From: OLB4 sp002050165
Lineage (GTDB): Bacteria; Bacteroidota; Ignavibacteria; Tepidaquicellales; Tepidaquicellaceae
Direction: 5' to 3'
Assembly: GCA_030263475.1 (NCBI GenBank)
Contig: SZPC01000003.1
Location: forward strand, 1-64,000
DNA: 64,000 nucleotides
Part shown: piece after piece, positions 17,165 through 25,835 of the stretch
Numbering within the stretch: the stretch's first letter is position 1
Layout: every line of letters starts with the position of its first letter
Notes under the pieces: generated by a model
Seen by the model: the letters and a program-made list of their open reading frames with translations, nothing else
What the model was told of the DNA's origin: nothing
Database searches by the model: none
Translations under genes and position numbers: made by a program

Positions 17165-18829
17165 TTAACGTGAATCAACGGTTTTCAAGGATAGGTCAAT
17201 AAGCTGATGATTGAAATCAAACAAGTTCAGTTTTTCGAAGATGAAATCTATTGTATCGAGATTGTACTTATTTAAAAAATAAAGAATGTTAATTGTACGC
17301 TCCTGAAGTTTATCGCCCGGGAATAGGTTATTGCGAATATTGTTTAATTTATTCGTAACACTTTCATTTTGTTTCATCATTGAATTTATAAACTTAGCTT
17401 GCATCTGATCAAAAGTATCGTCAAACTTTTCTGCCCTGTTTTTAAAGTTTTGTGTCAGGTTTCTATCAATCGGTTCAAGTTTTTCTATAAACTCAAAATT
17501 CAATGACCGGAATTCGTCACGATACGTTGTAAATATTTTCTCGATATCGGTATTATCAATATCTGACAAAATTTTCTTTGCAACATCAGATAAATTTATC
17601 ATATCAGTAAATGATACAGAATACCTTTCAAAAAAATTCTTAACTTTGCTTTCAATAAAAGTAACAGAAACTCTGGGGAAAATAACAGGCATAGTTACAT
17701 TGAAATGTTTATATACTCCCTTAAGCTGGGCAAAGTATGACACTTCAGAAGGACCGCCAATATAAGCGACTGTGGGTAGCACGTAGTCCTGGAGTATAGG
17801 GCGTAGAACAACATTAGAACTGAATTTTTCAGGCTCTGATTTTAAGCGTTCGATTAATTCATCCCTGTGAAAGCGAATTTTAAGATTTCTCAAACCAAGT
17901 AACTCATCCTCTTTAGGTTCAACAACATAACGCTGATCATTGTGAATGTAAAACATATTGAGCGCTCTCGGTTTAATCTGAAGCTCGTACTCGTTTTCAA
18001 TATCTGCGGAAGTTTTCACTACTTCTTCACAAGCAGTCGGGTAGGATGCAATTTCCTTACTAAAAATGTACGAAAAGAAATTTTTAATTTTTCTGTCTGA
18101 AGGGTCGCAAAAAATCAAACCTTGATTTTTTAGAATCGAATTCATAAATCCGGCAAAGGAATCCTTTAGTAAACTGCCCTCAATGTAATGTTTCCTGACG
18201 ATTGATATTATATTTGATGTGAAATCTGTCGGTTGCAGTTCATTGGCAAGTGAGTCAATAAAATCATTTATGAATTCGTCTGATTTAATAATGCTTACCG
18301 GTTTTGTGTACTTGTCCTTTTGCTCGCCTTTTTCAAAATAGGATATTTTCTTAAGCTCGTTAGTACGGTTAAAAATATTAATGTGATTGATCTCAAGAAA
18401 GTCGTGATCTTCATCTTCCATCCAGAAAACGGGAACGAAATTGTATGACGGAAACATTGACCCGAGCTCATCGGACAGTTTAACTGCACACAGTGCCTTT
18501 AATATCGTATAACAATTTCCCGATAGCATCCCAACTTGTTGCCCGGTTAGTACAGCGAATGTATTTTCTTTGCGAAGCAATTCAATGTTCTCAAATGTTT
18601 TTGAGGAAACATCGAAATTTATATTTTGATCACGAAGTACATCGGCAACCTCATCCCTTGTGAAAAGCGCTTCTTTAATGTAATTTCGCTTCTTCTCCTC
18701 AATGCATGATTCAAATCCCGATTCACTCCTGTAATCGAAGGCATACAGTTCCCTGACTTTATCGAATGAATAAAGATAGTCTGTAAACAATTTGCTTATA
18801 CCAGGAATTTCATTAAACGAAATTGACAT
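17165..18829 (-). CDS. bshC: Putative cysteine ligase BshC (bacillithiol synthesis)
   Basis: 554 residues, close to the family norm. The signature stretch VLTGQQVGMLSGNCYTILKA is near 95-114, followed by FVPVFWMEDEDHDFLEINH. The C-terminal part is rich in charged helix and predicted coiled coil. By family it adds cysteine to glucosaminyl-malate in the last step of bacillithiol synthesis. BshA and BshB are not in the window. The gene leads the operon with the GT9 enzyme and rRNA methyltransferase. It is divergent from the beta-helix secreted gene across a gap of only 73 bp. Confidence 0.94.
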   Translation of the reverse strand: MSISFNEIPGISKLFTDYLYSFDKVRELYAFDYRSESGFESCIEEKKRNYIKEALFTRDEVADVLRDQNINFDVSSKTFENIELLRKENTFAVLTGQQVGMLSGNCYTILKALCAVKLSDELGSMFPSYNFVPVFWMEDEDHDFLEINHINIFNRTNELKKISYFEKGEQKDKYTKPVSIIKSDEFINDFIDSLANELQPTDFTSNIISIVRKHYIEGSLLKDSFAGFMNSILKNQGLIFCDPSDRKIKNFFSYIFSKEIASYPTACEEVVKTSADIENEYELQIKPRALNMFYIHNDQRYVVEPKEDELLGLRNLKIRFHRDELIERLKSEPEKFSSNVVLRPILQDYVLPTVAYIGGPSEVSYFAQLKGVYKHFNVTMPVIFPRVSVTFIESKVKNFFERYSVSFTDMINLSDVAKKILSDIDNTDIEKIFTTYRDEFRSLNFEFIEKLEPIDRNLTQNFKNRAEKFDDTFDQMQAKFINSMMKQNESVTNKLNNIRNNLFPGDKLQERTINILYFLNKYNLDTIDFIFEKLNLFDFNHQLIDLSLKTVDSR

Positions 18830-18902
18830 AGATTGGACAAGAGTAATTTATTACCTTTGCAAAGTAATTATTGAAGCAGTAAGTTTAAATTTAAAAAGAA
18901 AC

Positions 18903-20408
18903 ATGAAACATTTCATATTATATCTGTTAATGTTTTTCGTTACACTACCTACGTTTGTATTCGGCATTTATTCAACTCCGGGGAATAACTCCTCATTTAC
19001 ATTGCAGGACCTTGTTGCTGTTTCATCCGGAGCGGTAACGTTTTCCTCAGGTGAATTTCAGATGAACGACACAATAATTATTTCAAACAGCGATACGCTT
19101 AAAATTATTACAGATGAAACTGTCAGATTTGCAACAAGTACTTATCTCGGTATTTCCGGCACACTGATTATTGATCCACCAATGCAGGTTCTTTTCAGTG
19201 CAATTGATACAACTGCCAGATACCTTGGGGTGAGAGTTGATGAGAGTAATTCATCAGTAGTAAGGAATCTTATTTTTGAATACGCAAATTCATTCAGGAT
19301 TTTTAATTGCAATATGCTCATTGATAGTTGCACGTTCCGTTATAATACTTCAAATACATCTTTCGGAAATGCAGCGATCTCTTTATTTAATGCCAAACCT
19401 GTAATCACAAATTCCGAATTCATTTACAACAGGCGAGCTGCAATCCAGGGCGGAGCTAATATAGCTAACGCGCCAATTATTTCAGGTAACACCTTTATGT
19501 ATAATAATACCGGTAATTCAAACGTTCCACAAATTAATCTCGGCAGTACCGGCAATGACACGACTTTTATAATCAATAACCAAATACTGCGAGCATCTAC
19601 AAATTCAGGTGGAATTGCTTTTCTACCAATCGGTAATGCTAATATAGTTATTTCGGGGAACACTATTAAAAATAACAGATACGGATTGACACTTCAGGGC
19701 GGGAGCAATATTAATGCAAGGATATTCTCGAATATTATTGACAGCAATAACACTCAGAACAATCCTAACCTTGGAGGAAGCGGCTTGAACTTTATTGGTA
19801 GCAGCCCGCAAAATACCGTTGTAACCGGCAATGTAATCCGATGGAATTTGTGGGGAATAACAATTCAAAACCAGGCGAAACCCAATATCGGTAATATTGT
19901 TAACAGTGATACTTCGGATAACGGGAAAAATTATTTTTTCGCAAACGGTAACAGCGGACAATTGTTCGATCTCTATAACAATACACCGGATTCCATTTAT
20001 GCGCAAAATAATAACTGGGGTGTTGATAATCCCGATTCTGTTGAAGCACGTATATTTCATAAACCGGATGACCCGTCACTCGGTTTTGTCAATTATCTCC
20101 CCATCATGGTTACAGGCATTTCCAATGAAAATTTAAATTATACGGACGGTTTCAAACTTTTACAAAATTATCCAAATCCGTTTAATCCGGAGACAACTAT
20201 AAAATTTTCCATACCGGAATATACAGCTGTTACCCTTGAAGTCTTTGACGTTACCGGAAAACTCTTGTACACTTTAATTTCAACTGAGCTACAAGCGGGC
20301 TCGTACTCAATGAAATTTAACGCAAATAGTCTCGCTTCGGGAATTTACTTTTACAAGCTGACAGCCGGGAATTATCAGGCTACAAGACGATTCATACTGT
20401 TGAAGTAA
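18903..20408 (+). CDS. Secreted right-handed beta-helix protein with T9SS sorting domain
   Basis: 501 residues from ATG 18903. An upstream in-frame ATG at 18792 would lie inside bshC and would place the signal peptide internally, so I reject it. The N-terminus MKHFILYLLMFFVTLPTFVFG is an evident signal peptide. The middle is a run of short turns rich in Asn and Ile (ISGNTF, ITNSEF, ISGNTIKNN), typical of a parallel beta-helix as in pectate lyases. No catalytic set can be named. The last 80 residues form a type A sorting domain (NYPNPFNPET, FDVTGKL, SGIYFYKL), sending it across the outer membrane through T9SS. Confidence 0.9.
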   Translation: MKHFILYLLMFFVTLPTFVFGIYSTPGNNSSFTLQDLVAVSSGAVTFSSGEFQMNDTIIISNSDTLKIITDETVRFATSTYLGISGTLIIDPPMQVLFSAIDTTARYLGVRVDESNSSVVRNLIFEYANSFRIFNCNMLIDSCTFRYNTSNTSFGNAAISLFNAKPVITNSEFIYNRRAAIQGGANIANAPIISGNTFMYNNTGNSNVPQINLGSTGNDTTFIINNQILRASTNSGGIAFLPIGNANIVISGNTIKNNRYGLTLQGGSNINARIFSNIIDSNNTQNNPNLGGSGLNFIGSSPQNTVVTGNVIRWNLWGITIQNQAKPNIGNIVNSDTSDNGKNYFFANGNSGQLFDLYNNTPDSIYAQNNNWGVDNPDSVEARIFHKPDDPSLGFVNYLPIMVTGISNENLNYTDGFKLLQNYPNPFNPETTIKFSIPEYTAVTLEVFDVTGKLLYTLISTELQAGSYSMKFNANSLASGIYFYKLTAGNYQATRRFILLK

Positions 20409-20453
20409 ACTTTATTGAAGCCCGGAAATTCGTTCTTGATTTTTACCTTATAC

Positions 20454-20473
20454 TACCTTAAATTATTAAGGTA
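20454..20473. promoter_or_regulatory. Palindromic element upstream of small gene pair
   Basis: TACCTTAA and TTAAGGTA form perfect 8-bp arms around ATTA. A second ACCTTA lies at 45-50 of this 20400 block, and a second TTAAGG at 20476-20481, so there are two half-sites on each side. The inner dyad ends 12 bases before the ATG of the 84-residue gene. It lacks a T run, so an operator is more likely than a terminator. This is inference. Confidence 0.4.
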
Positions 20474-20485
20474 TATTAAGGAGCA

Positions 20486-20740
20486 ATGAAAAATACAATT
20501 TTTAAACCCGTAGAGGTCATCTCCTATTTCTGCAACCTTGAAATGAAGGTGCTGAGATTCAGAAAAGATAATACTGTCTACAAAGTTTCAGAGGTGGTAT
20601 CTAAATGGAAAGTTCATGAAGGCGAAAGGATCATAACTCATTTCACCGTGATATGCAGGGAGCAGAATATCGTTTGTGAACTTGCATTCTGTCACAACGA
20701 TTTCAAGTGGGAATTCATCCAGTATGAAAATCTGGATTGA
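20486..20740 (+). CDS. Hypothetical protein, 84 aa
   Basis: Not recognised with certainty. The sequence alternates short strands and aromatic residues, ending DFKWEFIQYENLD, which recalls small DUF6504-like proteins without being a safe match. AAGGAG lies just upstream of the ATG. Its stop TGA overlaps the next start as TGATG, so the two small genes are translated together. The palindromic element lies in front of it. Confidence 0.6.
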   Translation: MKNTIFKPVEVISYFCNLEMKVLRFRKDNTVYKVSEVVSKWKVHEGERIITHFTVICREQNIVCELAFCHNDFKWEFIQYENLD

Positions 20741-20940
20741 TGCGAAACACCAATTTCAGACTAAAAAGTGAAGATGAACTTTACGATGAAATACTTACAA
20801 ACATTGTAAGATATAAATTCAACTACGAGTTTACTGAAGATGCGGTAAATATTTATTGCCGGAACAGGGTAACTATGACGTACAGGTTTACAGGTTTATC
20901 GGAGAAGTTTTTCAATTATCTCAAGCGAAGATTCGGATAA
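20740..20940 (+). CDS. Hypothetical protein, 66 aa
   Basis: Start chosen at ATG 20740, which shares bases with the TGA of the upstream gene. The product is soluble with an alternating helix-strand pattern (DELYDEILTNIVRYKF, VTMTYRF, SEKFFNYLKRRF). There is no signal peptide and no motif I know. Genes this short and this tightly coupled often make two-part complexes, but nothing here proves it. Confidence 0.55.
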   Translation: MRNTNFRLKSEDELYDEILTNIVRYKFNYEFTEDAVNIYCRNRVTMTYRFTGLSEKFFNYLKRRFG

Positions 20941-21112
20941 AATATCTCTTCAAAATTTCAATTTCAGTAAATATTCCATAGTTACGAAAACCAAAATTGA
21001 GATGATCTGATACCAGCTTTTCTGTGTTTCAAATCGCAAGTTTGAAGTGGATGAATATTAATTAAAATTTATCTTGTGAATCGTTTGTAATTTTAAAATA
21101 AATTCTCATACA

Positions 21113-22219
21113 ATGAAAAAGGTTTTAACTTCCCTGTTATTCTTTTCAATACAAATCGGTCTATACGCAAATGATGGAGTTTTTCTTGCACGCGGTAACC
21201 AGCTTATTCCTGTTTTCGAAACCGATGTATCCCTTAGAAAGGAAATTTTGGAGATTAAAAAAGTTGACGATAAGATAATTCAAGTTGATGTCAGGTACGA
21301 AATATTCAACAGTTCGGAGGAGAAAGATATTACGATAGGATTTGAGGCGCTTTCACCGAACGGCGACGTAAACGCCACTCCTGTCAAAGGTAAGCATCCA
21401 TACATACATGATTTCGCTGTAAAATTTAATGACGTTAATCTACCATTCAAGATTGCTTATGTTCATGATTCTCTTTATGCACAATCAGGAGAAATTAGGT
21501 CAACACCACTGAATGAAATTTTAGGTTCGATTACGGATGTAAATTACGTTGATTTCTTTTACGTATATTACTTCACCGCAAATGTCAAACCCGGTTTAAA
21601 TGTAATAGAACATAAATATAATTACGATATATCTTCATCGGTAGAATACCATTACTATTTCGAATACGTACTAACTGCAGCTAACAGGTGGGCAAACAGG
21701 CAGATCGATGATTTCAGGATGATACTTGATATGGGTAGTTATGAAGATTTTTATATTTCAAAATCATTTTTCCAAAACGACAACTTTTGGAAACTAAACG
21801 GCAAAGGAAATTATTCGGTAGTATCCGAAGAAGTAGATTTGGAACAATCTCCTGAGTTATTAAATTTCAGAATCCATTCGGGAACAATTGAATACTCACA
21901 GAAAAACTTCAAGCCTACCGGTGAACTCTTTTTGTTCAGCAAAAATTTAATTTCGTATGACGGCTATTTCGATTACAAAATACATCAACTTCCATTTTCA
22001 TACCACCAACAATACAATGTGCAGTTACCAGTGGATGAAATCAGTAAAGAGATAATTCTTGCATTACCTTATGCAAGGAGAGGATTTGTATTTAACGATA
22101 AAATAATTCAACGTTATTACGAAAGTACCGTTTGGTACATTCCTGACCCCGATTATAAAATTGACTTTGAATCGCTAACCGGCAAAGAGAAAGAATGGCT
22201 TGAAGAGATGAAGCAATAA
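21113..22219 (+). CDS. Secreted protein with C-terminal YARHG-like domain
   Basis: 368 residues with signal peptide MKKVLTSLLFFSIQIGLYA. The body is beta-rich and opens NDGVFLARGNQLIPVFETDV, similar to exported proteins of unknown role that begin with a short display motif. The C-terminal section LPYARRGFVFNDKIIQRYY then WYIPDPDY and LTGKEKEWLEEM matches the YARHG extracellular domain pattern, with Arg for His. That domain is thought to act at the cell surface, but its ligand is unknown. It stands alone between the small gene pair and the convergent decarboxylase. Confidence 0.75.
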   Translation: MKKVLTSLLFFSIQIGLYANDGVFLARGNQLIPVFETDVSLRKEILEIKKVDDKIIQVDVRYEIFNSSEEKDITIGFEALSPNGDVNATPVKGKHPYIHDFAVKFNDVNLPFKIAYVHDSLYAQSGEIRSTPLNEILGSITDVNYVDFFYVYYFTANVKPGLNVIEHKYNYDISSSVEYHYYFEYVLTAANRWANRQIDDFRMILDMGSYEDFYISKSFFQNDNFWKLNGKGNYSVVSEEVDLEQSPELLNFRIHSGTIEYSQKNFKPTGELFLFSKNLISYDGYFDYKIHQLPFSYHQQYNVQLPVDEISKEIILALPYARRGFVFNDKIIQRYYESTVWYIPDPDYKIDFESLTGKEKEWLEEMKQ

Positions 22220-22316
22220 ATGTAAATGCTTTCATATCTCCAATCACCCTGTATTACCAAATTAACATTAACGAATTAGAGTTTAATTAATTTCGGATAA
22301 AAATCAAACCGTCGTT

Positions 22317-22892
22317 TCAAGGAATCATTACAGCTGCCGCGATTACAGTTGTCCATAAACCATCTTTATGGCCGGTTGCAGATTGAGTTATATTGAACGT
22401 TTTAAAAATTCTTCCACTTTGTTTGTAAACTTTCTCCCTTTCAACCCAAGCTTTTTCAGGGTCAAAATCAACACCGAGAGTAGTAGCCAACATTGTTGCA
22501 GCAAGGTCTTCAGCATATTCACCTGAAACTATTTCTTTCTCGCCAAACGGGTGGTGCTCTGAGATATAACCGTAATGTGAACCGTTTGAAGGTAGTGCAA
22601 CTCCGATCGAAGAGGCAATCAATCTGTTCGGTTCATTTGTAAAATTTCTCGCCATAACACAAAATGTAATCGAACCTGGTTCAAGATATTTCAAGGCTTC
22701 TGCTTTTCCGATTCTTTTACAACCAGCAGGATAAATACTGGATACAGTAACAAGATTGCACTTCTCAATACTCGCCTGCCTTAATGCAAGTTCAAATGAT
22801 TGAAGATAATCTTTGTGTCTCCCGACACCTTTAGTAAAAAATATTTTACTTGGTTTAAACAATTTGAAATCTCCTTTCTGCTTGTGATGCAA
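22317..22892 (-). CDS. pdaD: Pyruvoyl-dependent arginine decarboxylase
   Basis: 191 residues. It makes agmatine from arginine for polyamine synthesis. The self-cleavage site lies in NLVTVSSIYPAGC. By family, cleavage between the two serines leaves a beta chain and an alpha chain starting with a pyruvoyl group. Other matching parts are ITFCVMARNFTNEPN and GYISEHHPFGE. It lies 5 bp after tyrS on the same strand. This enzyme class is best known in archaea and chlamydiae but also occurs in this bacterial superphylum. Confidence 0.94.
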   Translation of the reverse strand: MHHKQKGDFKLFKPSKIFFTKGVGRHKDYLQSFELALRQASIEKCNLVTVSSIYPAGCKRIGKAEALKYLEPGSITFCVMARNFTNEPNRLIASSIGVALPSNGSHYGYISEHHPFGEKEIVSGEYAEDLAATMLATTLGVDFDPEKAWVEREKVYKQSGRIFKTFNITQSATGHKDGLWTTVIAAAVMIP

Positions 22893-22897
22893 AGAGT

Positions 22898-24112
22898 TTA
22901 TGATATAACGATTTTAATGAACTTACGTTTTCCAAGCTTAACTGTCATCCCGGATTTTAATTTTACTTCATAGTTTACATCTGATATCCTTTCTCCGTCA
23001 ATACTTACTCCACCTTGTTGTATTAGCCTTCTCGCCGCACTGTTCGATTCAATGAGACCGGCTTCCTTAAGAAGGTTTACTAATTTATAAACTTCCTTCT
23101 TCGTTTTAAATTCGGGGATTTCATCCGGAATTTCTTTTTTAATGAATAACTTATCAAATTCTTCAATTGCATTGTGTGCTGCGGCTTCATCATAATATAA
23201 TTTTACTATTTCTAAACCGAGCTTCCTTTTAATATCACGGGGGTTTGTCGTAGGATTTTCCAACTCCTTTTTAATTGATGCAAGTTCGGTTGGAGTAAGT
23301 CTCGTCGCGAGTTCAAAATATTTATAAATTAGTAAATCCGGAATGCTCATTATTTTTCCAAAAATATCCTGCGGTGTATCTGTTATACCTACGTAATTAT
23401 TGAGAGATTTGCTCATCTTTTCCGTTCCATCCGTACCTTCAAGTAACGGCATCGTGATCACAATTTGCGGTTCCTCGTTAAACCGCTTTTGCATATCTCG
23501 ACCAATTAGATTGTTAAACTTCTGGTCAGTCCCGCCAAGCTCAATATCTGATTTAATTACGTACGAATCGTAACCCTGCATAATAGGGTAAAGAATTTCA
23601 TGTAGTGAAATTTCCTGATGGTCTCTTAGTCTGTTCGTAAAATCATCTCGTTCGATAATCCGCTGTAATGTAAATTTTCCAAGAACCTTAATTAAGTCTT
23701 CAATTGTCAATTTACTCAACCATTCTGAATTATAAACGAATTTCGTTTTATTAACATCAAGGACTTTCGTTGCCTGTTGAAGGTATGTTTCACCATTCCG
23801 CCTCGCTTCGTCGAACGAAAGTTGTGGTCTCGTTTTTTTCTTTCCAGTCGGATCGCCAATCATTGCGGTAAAATCACCGATTATCAAAGTAACCTCATGA
23901 CCTAGGTCCTGAAACTCTCTCATTTTATTGAGGATTACTGCATGTCCGATGTGAAGATCTGAAGAAGAAGGATCGCATCCAAGTTTCACTTTTAACGGTT
24001 TAGATTGTTCAATTGACCGTTCAAGTTTTTTAATTAATTCCTCTTCAGGGATAATTTCAACCACACCTTTGCGGATTACGTCAAGTTGTTCATTTAAAGA
24101 TGGAAATTTCAT
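22898..24112 (-). CDS. tyrS: Tyrosyl-tRNA synthetase
   Basis: 404 residues, class I. HIGH is at 54-57 within SSSDLHIGHAV, and KMSKS is at 232-236. The tyrosine-specific region GYDSYVIKSDIELGGTDQKFN is at 180-200. The C-terminal 60 residues form an S4 RNA-binding domain (SAARRLIQQGGVSIDGERI). The size and sequence fit the second bacterial TyrRS clade (TyrZ-like). Its ATG overlaps the smpB stop by 4 bases, so the two are coupled. Confidence 0.98.
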   Translation of the reverse strand: MKFPSLNEQLDVIRKGVVEIIPEEELIKKLERSIEQSKPLKVKLGCDPSSSDLHIGHAVILNKMREFQDLGHEVTLIIGDFTAMIGDPTGKKKTRPQLSFDEARRNGETYLQQATKVLDVNKTKFVYNSEWLSKLTIEDLIKVLGKFTLQRIIERDDFTNRLRDHQEISLHEILYPIMQGYDSYVIKSDIELGGTDQKFNNLIGRDMQKRFNEEPQIVITMPLLEGTDGTEKMSKSLNNYVGITDTPQDIFGKIMSIPDLLIYKYFELATRLTPTELASIKKELENPTTNPRDIKRKLGLEIVKLYYDEAAAHNAIEEFDKLFIKKEIPDEIPEFKTKKEVYKLVNLLKEAGLIESNSAARRLIQQGGVSIDGERISDVNYEVKLKSGMTVKLGKRKFIKIVIS

Positions 24113-24561
24113 CTCAGCCTCTGTAAGTTTCTGTCAGTTTCCCTTTTCTTGATAGTTTCCCGTTTATCGTAAATTTTCTTTCCGCGTGCAAGTGCAAGCT
24201 CAACCTTTATTTTTGAATCTTTTAAATATATTTTCAACGGAATTAATGTGAGTCCCTTTTGTTCAACTTGAGCTTTCAGTTTCCTGATTTCCTTTTTATT
24301 CAATAAAAGTTTGCGCGGTCTGGTAGGCTCGTGATTATTTATATTTCCGTGTTTGTATTCGCTGATGTGAGCATTGGTAAGCCAAATTTCACCTCCCGTT
24401 ATCCTTGCGAAAGCATCCTGAAGGTTGATTTTGGAGTCCCGTATGGATTTAACTTCTGTACCGAGCAATACTATTCCTGCTTCAACCTTTGAAATTGTTT
24501 CGTATTCAAAATTAGCTTTACGATTGTTCGCAAGAATTTTAATTTTACCCTGCTCACTCAT
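24109..24561 (-). CDS. smpB: SsrA-binding protein SmpB
   Basis: 150 residues. It binds tmRNA and brings it to stalled ribosomes. Family stretches seen are GIVLLGTEVKSIRDSKINLQ, HISEYKHGNI, RPRKLLLNKKEI and a basic C-terminal tail (ARGKKIYDKRETIKKRETD) that becomes ordered in the ribosome. The length is usual. It starts a minus-strand run smpB-tyrS-pdaD and is divergent from the metallo-hydrolase gene across 54 bp. The tmRNA gene is not in the window. Confidence 0.98.
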   Translation of the reverse strand: MSEQGKIKILANNRKANFEYETISKVEAGIVLLGTEVKSIRDSKINLQDAFARITGGEIWLTNAHISEYKHGNINNHEPTRPRKLLLNKKEIRKLKAQVEQKGLTLIPLKIYLKDSKIKVELALARGKKIYDKRETIKKRETDRNLQRLR

Positions 24562-24615
24562 TATTAAAAAAACTCAAATTATTTATATTAATCTCTAAAT
24601 TCAATCAATATTAAA

Positions 24616-25272
24616 ATGGAAATAATCAGGCTTCCCCTTAACCCCTTTCAGATGAATTGTTATATTTGTTACGATAAATCAACACTCGATTGTTTCATCT
24701 TCGATCCAGGAGTTTACTACAAAGAAGAAAAGGAAAAACTCAAAAACATTATAAAATCAAAAACATTGAAAGTTAAAAAAATCTTCAATACACACGGTCA
24801 TCTTGATCACATACTTGGCAATGAATATGCAATTAAACTGACCGGAGCACCTGTTTATGCTCATGAATCTGATATTTATTTTTTCGACAATGCCGTTGAA
24901 CAAGCCCGATTATTTAACATTGAAATTGACGTTCCCTCACAACCTGACAAGTTAATTTCTGTAGATGACGTTTACAATCTTGGTGAATCAACTTTCAGAA
25001 TATTACACACGCCGGGACACTCTGATGGCAGTTTAAGTTTCATTAATGATGAAAACAAATTCATTATCTGCGGCGACCTTGTGTTCCAAGGTTCTGTCGG
25101 GAGGACTGATTTACCGGGTGGGAATATGGAACTATTACTTGATTCTGTTAAAAAACTATTTAATTCAGTTGACGACGATTATACATTGTTACCCGGACAC
25201 ATGTCTGAAACTACCGTTGGAAATGAAAGAAATTACAATCAATTCCTAATTGGTTTATATGGTAAAGATTAA
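24616..25272 (+). CDS. Metallo-beta-lactamase-fold hydrolase (glyoxalase II-like)
   Basis: 218 residues. The metal-binding motif NTHGHLDH is at about 59-66, with further ligand positions in TPGHSDGS, CGDLVF and LLPGHM. The layout follows glyoxalase II-like hydrolases (COG0491), which usually cleave thioesters or related substrates. The substrate cannot be told, and a bacillithiol-linked thioester is conceivable given bshC. It is a single plus-strand gene between divergent smpB and a convergent secreted protein gene. Confidence 0.9.
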   Translation: MEIIRLPLNPFQMNCYICYDKSTLDCFIFDPGVYYKEEKEKLKNIIKSKTLKVKKIFNTHGHLDHILGNEYAIKLTGAPVYAHESDIYFFDNAVEQARLFNIEIDVPSQPDKLISVDDVYNLGESTFRILHTPGHSDGSLSFINDENKFIICGDLVFQGSVGRTDLPGGNMELLLDSVKKLFNSVDDDYTLLPGHMSETTVGNERNYNQFLIGLYGKD

Positions 25273-25304
25273 ATGAAATCAGGTGAAAATACTACTAAGG
25301 TGTT

Positions 25305-25832
25305 TCACTGTACCGGCTTAAAACTATCTGCAATTTCCTTGATTTCAGTTTTCATCTTTTCACTTAGTGCATCTTTCGGAGTGATGAACCTCACGACATA
25401 TGCAAAGTTGGAATTTGTATCTGTATATTTAGTTCTGAAATAATATATTGACTCCCTGAAATTGTCATCAGAATAAAACATCTGCATTCCATCGTAATAA
25501 CCTTCATCAAACTTAAGGTAAACCTCGCTATCCTTTTGCGGGATATTTAATGTTACATCCTTTTCAATTGTCCAGACAAAATCTGTCAAGTCCTTAATGT
25601 TGTTTACTTTGAAAGCAAGAATTAAAATGGCAGATTTTTCATCGAACCGGTTTATAGAATACGAAATTGCATCCTTCTTTTCAGCTTCCTGAATTTTAGG
25701 TTCACTCCAACCGGAAGGTAAAGTGATTTCAAATTTGTAGTCATCATCTTTTATGTCGCTTGCGAACAAATTCCCAGATAAAAAGATAATCAGGAAAACT
25801 TTTAATATTACTTTCGTCATTTTCTTTTTCAT
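25305..25832 (-). CDS. Secreted protein of unknown function, 175 aa
   Basis: The N-terminus (KVILKVFLIIFLSGNLFAS) is a signal peptide with a likely cut after FAS. The mature part begins DDYKFEITLPSGWSEP, a pattern shared by PsbP-like and other small periplasmic beta proteins, and ends MKTEIKEIADSFKPVQ. There is no lipobox. Translation may start at Met1 or Met5. It lies 3 bp downstream of the M48 protease gene, so the two are probably co-expressed. No function can be given. Confidence 0.75.
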   Translation of the reverse strand: MKKKMTKVILKVFLIIFLSGNLFASDIKDDDYKFEITLPSGWSEPKIQEAEKKDAISYSINRFDEKSAILILAFKVNNIKDLTDFVWTIEKDVTLNIPQKDSEVYLKFDEGYYDGMQMFYSDDNFRESIYYFRTKYTDTNSNFAYVVRFITPKDALSEKMKTEIKEIADSFKPVQ

Positions 25833-25835
25833 TAA

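Noticed and set aside
16726..17202. 158-codon plus-strand frame opposite the glycosyltransferase
   Set aside because: It lies wholly antisense to a clear GT9 gene and has no signal or motif of its own; the same holds for other long antisense frames such as 19623-20060 and 7567-7914.
18852..18859. TACCTTTG as a Bacteroidota-type -7 box (TAnnTTTG) for the beta-helix gene
   Set aside because: The expected upstream TTTG at about 19-21 bases is lacking, and similar boxes occur by chance in this AT-rich DNA. Other TAnnTTTG hits, such as at 58673, were dropped for the same reason.
18792..18902. Extended N-terminus for the beta-helix protein
   Set aside because: It overlaps bshC and would bury the obvious signal peptide 37 residues inside the protein.
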